DNA from: a virus
Virus record (IMG/VR): IMGVR_UViG_3300034358_000028
Coordinates: 1-30,247 of that record
Reading direction: 5' to 3' (one strand)
DNA: 30,247 nt
Position 1 is the stretch's first letter; every line of letters starts with the position of its first letter. The notes below the pieces were generated by a model that saw nothing but the letters and a program-made list of their open reading frames with translations, was not told where the DNA came from and did no database searches. Positions 1 to 5,850 of the stretch are shown in pieces. The translations under genes and the position numbers were made by a program.

Positions 1-55
1 GTAATTCAAGCCGCGGACTTTTGCTAGGCATAGGTTTGGAAAGGCATTACAGCGG

Positions 56-598
56 ATGGCTATCCCACTGACTAAGTTAGCAAAAGAAATGGGATTGTCC
101 CGTGTTCGGGTGGCGCAGATGAAGGCGAAGGGGATGCCTGTCGGCGATCTGGCGGCGGCGCAGGCGTGGCGCGACGCCAATGTGGAAATCCAGGTGGTCG
201 TTCCACGCAAGGCCCGCCCGCCGGAAAACGCCTCCGAAGGGGGCGGTGCTTCACCGACCCCTCCCGAAGTCCTCCCCCTGGGCGGCTTCGGCTACGACAT
301 CGGCGCGGCCCGCGCCAAGCGCGAAACCCACGAAGCAAATATCGCCGAAATGCGCGAGCTTCGGGAATCCGGCAACCTGGTCGAGCGCGCCGCGGTCGCC
401 AAAGCCTCCGTCGACGCCGGCGCCGTGCTCCGGCAGGCCCTGGAGCGCCTCCCCGGCCTCTCGCAAGAGCTGGCCGCGATGACCGGCCCGGAGCCCATCC
501 GCGAGCGCCTGAGCGTCGTTATCGCGGAAATCCTCGCCGACCTGAGCGACAACCTCCGCCGCCTCGCCGATCCAGGAGCCCCCGATGGGCGCAGCTGA
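56..598 (+). CDS. terminase small subunit (Nu1-like)
   Basis: A 180-residue protein directly upstream of, and overlapping by 14 bases, a GpA-family large terminase, which is the usual place of the DNA-recognition subunit of a lambdoid packaging motor. Residues about 5-40 (LTKLAKEMGLSRVRVAQMKA) form a winged helix-turn-helix-like segment as in Nu1, which binds cos/pac DNA. The C-terminal half (about 90-180) is helical and charged and probably holds the contact to the large subunit. Start ATG at 56 has a purine-rich GGAAAGG stretch some 10-14 bases upstream. Length is close to lambda Nu1 (181 aa). The subfamily cannot be fixed by eye. Confidence 0.82.
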   Translation: MAIPLTKLAKEMGLSRVRVAQMKAKGMPVGDLAAAQAWRDANVEIQVVVPRKARPPENASEGGGASPTPPEVLPLGGFGYDIGAARAKRETHEANIAEMRELRESGNLVERAAVAKASVDAGAVLRQALERLPGLSQELAAMTGPEPIRERLSVVIAEILADLSDNLRRLADPGAPDGRS

Positions 599-2588
599 AT
601 CCGCCGGCACCAAACTGACCGTCGCCGACGGTTACGCCCTGGTCATGCAGGCCCTGGCCGCGGGCCTGACCCCCTTGCCGCCGATGACCGTCAGCGAGTG
701 GGCCGACGCCTACCGCCGGCTCCCCACCAAAGGCGCCTCCGAGCCCGGGCGCTGGCGCACCTCCCGGGTGCCGTTTGCCAAGGAAATCATGGACTGCCTC
801 TCTGCCGACCCGGCCCATGCCCACATCCGGCGCGTCGTCTTCAAAAAGCCCACCCAGGTGGCCGGCACCGAGATCGGCAACAACTGGGTCGGCCACGTCA
901 TGGCCCGGATGAAAATCCCCATGATGATCGTCCAGCCCACCATCGAGCTGGCCGAGCGCTGGTCCAAACAGCGGCTCTCCGCCATGATCGCGGAGACCCC
1001 CGTTCTCAGCGCCCTCATCGCCCCGGCCCGCAGTCGCGACAGCGGCAACACCACCCTGCTCAAGGAATGGCCCGGGGGCGTCCTCATCATCTCCGGCGCC
1101 AACAGCTCCGCCTCCCTGCGCTCCATGCCGGCGCGCTACCTCTTCGCGGACGAAGTCGACGCCTACCCCATCGACCTGGACGGCGAGGGCGACCCCTTAA
1201 GCCTGGCCGAGGCCCGCACCTCCACCTTCCCGGACCGAAAAACCTTCGTCTGCTCGACGCCCACCATCAAGTCGCTCAGCGTCATCGATCGCGAGTACGA
1301 GCTCTCCGACCAGCGCCGCTACCACGTCCCCTGCCCCCACTGCGACACCTACCAGCCGCTGCTGTGGGAGCAGCTCCACTGGCCCGAGGGCCAACCCGCC
1401 CTGGCCGCCTACGTCTGCACCGAGTGCGGCGGGGAAATCCAGGAAAGCGCCAAGACCGACCTCCTGGCCGCCGGCCGCTGGGTCGCAGAATGCCCTGAGC
1501 AGCTCGCCTATGCCGCCGGCTTCCACCTCAACAGCCTCTACACCCCCATCGGCCTGGGGCTGTCCTGGGGCGAGCTCGCGGCCCTGTGGGAGCGCGTGCG
1601 CCGCGACCCCGTCAAACTCAAAAGCTTCACCAACACCAAACTCGGCGAGTGCAACGACGACCCCGAGGAAAAAGTCGACTGGGAAGAGCTCAAACACCGG
1701 GTCGAACCCTACCGCCTGCGCACCGTCCCGCGCGGCTGCCTGGTCCTGACCGCCGGCATCGACGTGCAGGGAAACCGTTGGGCCATCCTCATCTTGGGCC
1801 ACGGACGCGGGGGCGAGCAGTGGATCGTCGACTACGTCGAAATCGACGGCGACCCCAGCCGCCAGGACGACTGGGCGCGCGTCGACGCCTACCTGGCGCA
1901 GCCCCTGGTCAACGCCTGGGGCATCCCGGTGCGCATCGCCTACACCGCCGTCGACGCCGGCTACCTCCAGGACGACGTGCTCATCTACACCCGCGCCCGG
2001 GAGTCCCGCGGCGTCTTCGCCGTCAAAGGCTTCAGCACCCCCGGGCGCCCCATCATCGGGCGCCCCACCCGGGTCGACCTCAACTGGCGCGGCAGCACCA
2101 TCAAAGCGGGCGCCCTGCTGTGGATGACCGGCGAAGACACCGCCAAGTCCCGCCTCCTGCTGTCGCTCATCGCCGACCGCAAGGCCATCGCGCCTTCGGA
2201 TCGGCGCCTGCACTTCAGCGCCGACCTGGACGAATCCTTCTTCAGCGGCCTCACCGCGGAGGTCTACGACCCCAACAAACGCCGGTGGGTCAAGGTCCGC
2301 CTGCGCAACGAGCCCATGGACTGCTACGGCTACGCCCTGGCCGCCGCCATGCACCCGCGCCACCGCCTGCACCGCTGGACCGATGCCAAGTGGATGGAGC
2401 TGGAGGGCGCCATGCAGCCCACCCAGGGGGACCTGTTCGGGATGCCCCTGGGACCGGAGCCCCCGCCGCCTGCCGCCGCCTGGACACCGCCCGCCGCGCC
2501 ACCCCTCCCGGAGCCCGCCCCCGCCCCGACATCCAAACCCCCGGACCCCCGGCGCGGCCGCCCGAACCCGCGTCCCATGGTACGCTAA
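585..2588 (+). CDS. terminase large subunit, GpA family
   Basis: A 667-residue packaging ATPase/nuclease of the lambda gpA family (lambda gpA is 641 aa). It cuts concatemeric phage DNA and pumps it into the prohead. Visible motifs: an N-terminal adenine/tail region; a deviant Walker A around residues 87-96 (KKPTQVAGTE), where gpA relatives also lack a classical P-loop; Walker B/catalytic acid in YLFADEVDAY with D189-E190; coupling-type motif CSTPT near 226; a zinc-knuckle-like pair CPHC (C250/C253) and CTEC (C278/C281); and a C-terminal RNase H-like nuclease region beginning with the GIDVQ acid near residue 394 and including TAVDAGY. It ends in a proline-rich tail of about 45 residues. It overlaps the small subunit by 14 bases and the next gene by one (TAATG). 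Confidence 0.96.
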   Translation: MGAAESAGTKLTVADGYALVMQALAAGLTPLPPMTVSEWADAYRRLPTKGASEPGRWRTSRVPFAKEIMDCLSADPAHAHIRRVVFKKPTQVAGTEIGNNWVGHVMARMKIPMMIVQPTIELAERWSKQRLSAMIAETPVLSALIAPARSRDSGNTTLLKEWPGGVLIISGANSSASLRSMPARYLFADEVDAYPIDLDGEGDPLSLAEARTSTFPDRKTFVCSTPTIKSLSVIDREYELSDQRRYHVPCPHCDTYQPLLWEQLHWPEGQPALAAYVCTECGGEIQESAKTDLLAAGRWVAECPEQLAYAAGFHLNSLYTPIGLGLSWGELAALWERVRRDPVKLKSFTNTKLGECNDDPEEKVDWEELKHRVEPYRLRTVPRGCLVLTAGIDVQGNRWAILILGHGRGGEQWIVDYVEIDGDPSRQDDWARVDAYLAQPLVNAWGIPVRIAYTAVDAGYLQDDVLIYTRARESRGVFAVKGFSTPGRPIIGRPTRVDLNWRGSTIKAGALLWMTGEDTAKSRLLLSLIADRKAIAPSDRRLHFSADLDESFFSGLTAEVYDPNKRRWVKVRLRNEPMDCYGYALAAAMHPRHRLHRWTDAKWMELEGAMQPTQGDLFGMPLGPEPPPPAAAWTPPAAPPLPEPAPAPTSKPPDPRRGRPNPRPMVR

Positions 2589-2830
2589 TGAGCTGGTCCG
2601 CCCTCCTGGACCTCATCGCCGCCGAGCTGGGCACCGCCGCGGCCCAGCGGGTCGAAGAGCGGGCCAGGCGCGAGCTGCCCGGGGTGCGGATCACCGTCTG
2701 CCGGCGCCCGATCTTGACGCGCGATGCGGTGGAAGACGTGGCCCCCGGGCATCCGCGCGAGGCCGCGAAGGCGCTGGGGGTGCATCCGTCGACGGCGTAT
2801 CGGGCGTTGCGGCGGCCGATGGTGCGTTGA
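2588..2830 (+). CDS. small helix-turn-helix protein
   Basis: An 80-residue protein whose ATG overlaps the terminase stop (TAATG), so translation is probably coupled. The C-terminal half contains a clear helix-turn-helix (REAAKALGVHPSTAYRALRR, about residues 57-76), and the N-terminal half is a charged helix pair (LLDLIAAELGTAAAQRVEER). The overall build resembles small Mor/C-like transcription activators of phages, but I cannot assign it firmly. It sits where lambda would have gpW, so it is an accessory gene. It may regulate late transcription or be a packaging accessory DNA-binding protein; both are inferences. Confidence 0.7.
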   Translation: MSWSALLDLIAAELGTAAAQRVEERARRELPGVRITVCRRPILTRDAVEDVAPGHPREAAKALGVHPSTAYRALRRPMVR

Positions 2831-2832
2831 CG

Positions 2833-3039
2833 ATGGCTGGACTACTTAATCTTGACGACGTTTGCGACGGACATCCGAAGGCAAAAGCAGAACTTGAGTG
2901 CTTGCGCCAGAAGGCCACACAGCGAGGCGCACGGCTCCAGGTATTGCGCGAGTCAATGCGCGAGACAGAATGGCGGCGTTTTTGCCATGACTACCCGGAG
3001 GCTGATGGATGGTTTGATGCCGATGGAATTCCTGTTTAA
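2833..3039 (+). CDS. hypothetical small protein
   Basis: A 68-residue protein starting with ATG two bases after the stop of the helix-turn-helix gene and overlapping the following gene. It begins MAGLLNLDDVCDGHPKAKAE and continues as a charged, probably helical peptide rich in Arg and Glu, ending in an acidic/aromatic stretch (DYPEADGWFDADG). No domain is recognised. The tight spacing puts it in the same transcription unit as the terminase genes. Confidence 0.5.
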   Translation: MAGLLNLDDVCDGHPKAKAELECLRQKATQRGARLQVLRESMRETEWRRFCHDYPEADGWFDADGIPV

Positions 3040-3379
3040 TGCTAACGCAAAGATTAAGGCGCCCGCGCACACTGCGCCCGCGGGAAGAACGCCGACGGTT
3101 GGCGCGGGTCGCCGCTTAAAGCGCTTGTTGGACCTTTTTATGATTCACGCACGCGAAGACTACAACCGAATCCAGGACCCGGCCGGAAAGATCCCGGAGG
3201 ATGAACCTGTATTCCTGATTCGCGGCCAGGACCGCGCGGCCCCAGGAGCCATAGAAGCATGGGCAAACCTAGCCGAGGCCTACGGCGCGGAGCCGGATAT
3301 CCTTGCGGCAGCCCGCGGCCATGCGGCGCTTATGCGCGAGTACCAGGCCGCTTGCACCAACAAGGTTCCGGATCTCTGA
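3005..3379 (+). CDS. conserved phage hypothetical protein
   Basis: About 124 residues. The likely family core is the C-terminal half, where DEPVFLIRGQD and AIEAWANLAEAYGA resemble a small protein seen in many phages with unknown function (from memory, not searched). The start is uncertain: in-frame ATGs lie at 2987, 3005, 3017 and 3023, and a GGAGG at 2997-3001 is too close for 3005 and rather far for 3017. The stop at 3379 is followed four bases later by the first palindromic repeat (3384-3495). It overlaps the end of the previous gene. Confidence 0.65.
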   Translation: MDGLMPMEFLFNANAKIKAPAHTAPAGRTPTVGAGRRLKRLLDLFMIHAREDYNRIQDPAGKIPEDEPVFLIRGQDRAAPGAIEAWANLAEAYGAEPDILAAARGHAALMREYQAACTNKVPDL

Positions 3380-3383
3380 TTCT

Positions 3384-3495
3384 GCCCAACAGCGCGCTAT
3401 ACAGCTCGTAGGATGCGGTGACGAAGGAACCGCATCGCTCGCGAACGATGCGGTTCACAAGCTCACCGCATCCTACTGCACTGTACTTATTAGGT
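3384..3495 (+). repeat. attC-like palindromic repeat, copy 1
   Basis: A 112-base palindromic element. It opens with GCCCAAC (fits the integron core RYYYAAC) and closes with ATTAGGT (one mismatch to GTTRRRY). Inside is a nested cruciform: GTAGGATGCGGTGA (3408-3421) pairs perfectly with TCACCGCATCCTAC (3463-3476), enclosing AACCGCATCG (3428-3437) paired with CGATGCGGTT (3446-3455). Outer TACAG/CTGTA arms extend it. It starts four bases after a stop codon and ends eight bases before the next ATG. An alternative is a genomic REP/MITE-type palindrome unrelated to integrons. Confidence 0.75.
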
Positions 3496-3502
3496 AATTT
3501 TA

Positions 3503-3718
3503 ATGAATATAAAAATCGATTGCGAAAACGTAGATATAGCAGACGATAAGCCAAACACAAAAACATGCGCAAAATGCGGCGGAGATAATACCCGTTTAGG
3601 AATAAATGCTATTCTGATTTTTGATGACGAAAATAAAACCATTGACTTCGTTCACGTTGACCAATCAACTAAATATTTTATTTATTGCGACGATTGCGAA
3701 GAGGCTCTTGATATTTGA
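3503..3718 (+). CDS. small zinc-ribbon-like protein, cassette-type gene
   Basis: A 71-residue acidic protein with two CxxC pairs (CAKCGG near residue 25 and YCDDC near residue 63), spaced like a small zinc ribbon. The body between them is beta-like (INAILIFDDENKTIDFVHV). The coding sequence is strikingly AT-rich compared with the phage backbone around it and is enclosed by palindromic repeats, so it was probably acquired separately. The ATG lies eight bases after repeat 1 and the stop eight bases before repeat 2. A weak AGGT at 3492-3495 may serve as ribosome binding site. Function unknown. Confidence 0.7.
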   Translation: MNIKIDCENVDIADDKPNTKTCAKCGGDNTRLGINAILIFDDENKTIDFVHVDQSTKYFIYCDDCEEALDI

Positions 3719-3726
3719 ACCTATTG

Positions 3727-3800
3727 GACTAACAGCTCGTAGGATGCGGTGACGAAGGAACCGCATCGCTTGCGAACTGCACTGAAACCGATTGTTAGAT
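3727..3800 (+). repeat. attC-like palindromic repeat, copy 2
   Basis: A 74-base element homologous to copy 1, lacking the second inner palindrome. It starts GACTAAC (3727-3733, imperfect RYYYAAC) and ends GTTAGAT (3794-3800, perfect GTTRRRY); CTAAC pairs with GTTAG. The central hairpin is GATGCGGT / ACCGCATC with a nine-base loop. The flank CTGCACTG before the right core is shared with copy 1. The next gene's ATG follows 14 bases after the right core, the usual cassette geometry. Confidence 0.75.
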
Positions 3801-3813
3801 TTTTTGGTGACAT

Positions 3814-4056
3814 ATGAGATATGTAATTATCGAAGGGCCAGCCGACGTTTTCGAGGTTGGAATTAAAAAGCTGTTATTACGAGGATGGATACCTCAAGGC
3901 GGCATATGCGCTCAGCAGATAAAGGGGAAAATAAAAAACGATCTTATTGGAGAAGACAGGCCAAGAGTTGGTTCTTGGTATTCTCAAGCTATGGTAAACC
4001 TAAACGATAATGCCGAGTTTCCAGAAGATTTCACGTCTTTTGTTTCTCTTGTGTGA
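3814..4056 (+). CDS. small DUF1737-like protein, cassette-type gene
   Basis: An 80-residue AT-rich gene. The protein starts RYVIIEGPADVFEVGIKKLL, has a turn GWIPQGGIC and later WYSQAMV. This layout (Y-x-I/V strand, helix, GW.PQGG, then Y.QAMV) resembles the small DUF1737 family, whose function is unknown. GGTGA at 3806-3810 precedes the ATG. The stop at 4056 is one base from the next repeat (4058). As with the previous small gene, base composition differs from the phage backbone and it is framed by repeats, supporting acquisition as a unit. Confidence 0.7.
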   Translation: MRYVIIEGPADVFEVGIKKLLLRGWIPQGGICAQQIKGKIKNDLIGEDRPRVGSWYSQAMVNLNDNAEFPEDFTSFVSLV

Positions 4057-4057
4057 A

Positions 4058-4105
4058 ATCTAACAGCTCATAAGGATGCGGTGACGAAGGAACCGCATCG
4101 CTCTC
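4058..4105 (+). repeat. attC-like palindromic repeat, copy 3 (left part)
   Basis: Begins with ATCTAAC (4058-4064, perfect RYYYAAC and exact complement of the GTTAGAT that closes copy 2), followed by the shared AGCTC and the hairpin GATGCGGT / ACCGCATC. No GTTRRRY right core is seen before the next gene. CACCGCATC at 4168-4176 could pair with the GATGCGGTG of this copy, so the right side may be degraded or replaced. Confidence 0.6.
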
Positions 4106-4142
4106 GTGCTCGGTGAGGGTTTCGCAACGCCCCCAAAAACTT

Positions 4143-4208
4143 GTCGCGTTTCTGCCAGCAACGCGACACCGCATCTAGTAGCTTTGCCCCAAGCAAAACC
4201 CTAGATGC
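4143..4208. repeat. two consecutive hairpins before gpW
   Basis: GTCGCGTT (4143-4150) pairs perfectly with AACGCGAC (4160-4167) over a nine-base loop, and GCATCTAG (4171-4178) pairs perfectly with CTAGATGC (4201-4208) over a 22-base loop. Neither is followed by a T run, so they are not ordinary intrinsic terminators. They lie in the gap between the accessory island and the head operon, nine bases before the gpW start. They might be protein-binding sites, mRNA structures, or the degenerate right end of the third repeat. Confidence 0.55.
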
Positions 4209-4217
4209 AGGCACCGC

Positions 4218-4418
4218 ATGGCCCTCACCCCCGAGCAAACCGCCCGCCTTGCCGCCCTCGACGCCCGCCTCGCCGCGGGCGTCTCCTCCGCCACCTTCCG
4301 GGATCGCAGCACCTCCTACGACCTGGACGCCATCCGCCGCGAGCGCGACGAGCTACGCCAGCTCCAGGCCGCCGGCACTGCCGGATCGCGCTTCCGCCGG
4401 GTGACCTTCTGTGGCTGA
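4218..4418 (+). CDS. gpW-like head-tail joining protein
   Basis: A 66-residue helical protein immediately before the portal gene, with which it overlaps by eight bases. Size (lambda gpW is 68 aa), position and the pattern of an N-terminal helix (LTPEQTARLAALDARLAAG), a short beta region (SATFRDRSTSYD) and a second helix (LDAIRRERDELRQL) match the gpW family, which plugs the portal after DNA packaging and forms the platform for tail attachment. Confidence 0.85.
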   Translation: MALTPEQTARLAALDARLAAGVSSATFRDRSTSYDLDAIRRERDELRQLQAAGTAGSRFRRVTFCG

Positions 4419-5850
4419 CGGCGGCACCGTCAAAGCCCGCTACGAAGCGGGCTACCCCAGCGAGTACAACGCCTCGCCCCCCAGCGCGCAGTCCGCGGAC
4501 GCGGAAATCTACTCCGCCGGCCAACGCTTGCGAGACTGGGCGCGCTACCTGGCCAAAAACTCCGCCGTCGTCAAAGCCGTCCTGGATGCGCGCCAGGCCA
4601 AGGGCATCGGCCCCGGGTTGCGTTACGAGCCCATGGTCACCGACCGGCGCGGCAACCTCCTGCTCAAGCTCAACGACGTCATCCGCCAGGTCCATGCGGA
4701 CTGGTCCGAGGCCGCCGACGTCACCAACGAGCTGGGTCGCCCGGAAGTGGAGCGCCTAGCGTGGCGGGACTGGGACACCGCCGGCGAGATGTTCGCCCGG
4801 TGCGTCTATCGCGGCCGCACCCGCGAGCGGATCGGCTACCGCTTGCAGCTCATCCGCTCGGAGCTCGTTCCCTACGGATTTATCGGCCAGACCGGCGCCA
4901 CGCTCGGAATCGAGCGCGACGAATGGGGTGTCCCGCAGACCTTCTGGGTCTACCCCGCGCTCCCGAGCGGCGCCCTGGGACGCTACGGATACGGCCTCGG
5001 GGCGGCACCCAAGCCCGTGCCCGCGGTCGACATGCTGCACCTGCGCCGGCAGGAAGAGCTGGACCAGACCCGCGGTGTCACCCTCTTCCATGCCGTCATC
5101 CTGCGGGCCAGCGACATCGCCGAATACCAACAGTCCCACCGTCGCGCTGCCCGGGCCAGTGCCAACCTCTTCGCCAGCATCAACCGCGGAGACAGCTACA
5201 ACCCCGACACCCCGCCGGCGGAAGAAGACCGCTTCAGCTTTGCGGACCTCCAGATCCTCGACCGCCTAGCCCCCGGGGAAGCCGTCAACTTCCTTTCGCC
5301 GGCGCACCCCAACGTCAACGCCATCGAATTCGTCAACCAAGAGCTACGCCAATTCGCCGCCGCGACCCGCGTCGCCTTCTCTTGGATCGCCTACGTCTTC
5401 GACCGCGCCTATGCCGCCCAGCGCACCGAATTGGTCCATGCCTGGGAGCTGATTAAAGAAGACCGCGCCCAATTCATTCGCGATTTCGCCTTCCCGGCCC
5501 TCTACCGCGAGCCGTTGCGCATCGCCATCCTCGAAGGCCGACTCCCCGCCGGAGAGCTGCGCCGCGCGGACCCCAAGACCCTGTACGCCTGCCGCATCGA
5601 AGGCCCGGCCATGCCGACCATCGATCCGGTCAAAGACCGCCAATCCGCCCAGATCGACCAAGAACAGGGTTGGGATTCGCGCCACGCCATCATTCGGCGG
5701 TTCGGCAAAGACCCGTCCCAGGTGGATGCGGAGCGCAAGCAAGACAGCTTCCAGGGCTCCCTCTCCGTCACCCAACCGCCGCGCGAAACGGCCCCGTCGG
5801 ACGACGAAGACCCCGACGGCGAAGAAACCCTCGATACGGAACCGGTATGA
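4411..5850 (+). CDS. portal protein, lambda gpB family
   Basis: A 479-residue portal protein that forms the dodecameric ring at one capsid vertex through which DNA enters and leaves and to which terminase and connector bind. The N-terminal region (SEYNASPPSAQSADAEI, then LRDWARYLAKNSAVVKAVLD), a central W-D-aGEMF region and the late segment LRQFAAATRVAFSWIAYVFD are characteristic of lambda gpB-type portals (lambda gpB is 533 aa). Translation starts with GTG at 4411, overlapping gpW, and the stop overlaps the next start (ATGA). The C-terminus is acidic (about residues 455-479). Confidence 0.93.
   Translation: MADGGTVKARYEAGYPSEYNASPPSAQSADAEIYSAGQRLRDWARYLAKNSAVVKAVLDARQAKGIGPGLRYEPMVTDRRGNLLLKLNDVIRQVHADWSEAADVTNELGRPEVERLAWRDWDTAGEMFARCVYRGRTRERIGYRLQLIRSELVPYGFIGQTGATLGIERDEWGVPQTFWVYPALPSGALGRYGYGLGAAPKPVPAVDMLHLRRQEELDQTRGVTLFHAVILRASDIAEYQQSHRRAARASANLFASINRGDSYNPDTPPAEEDRFSFADLQILDRLAPGEAVNFLSPAHPNVNAIEFVNQELRQFAAATRVAFSWIAYVFDRAYAAQRTELVHAWELIKEDRAQFIRDFAFPALYREPLRIAILEGRLPAGELRRADPKTLYACRIEGPAMPTIDPVKDRQSAQIDQEQGWDSRHAIIRRFGKDPSQVDAERKQDSFQGSLSVTQPPRETAPSDDEDPDGEETLDTEPV

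Noticed and set aside
1-55. A cos site or promoter ahead of the terminase genes
   Set aside because: Too little sequence before the first gene and no clear palindrome or promoter boxes; nothing can be claimed.
1197-2372. A 391-codon open frame on the - strand
   Set aside because: Shadow of the terminase gene; composition follows the codon pattern of the opposite strand and no domain is visible.
3384-4217. An integron integrase or attI site accompanying the cassette-like repeats
   Set aside because: No intI-like frame on either strand in the island; the only tyrosine recombinase in the window is the phage integrase at 25337-26464.
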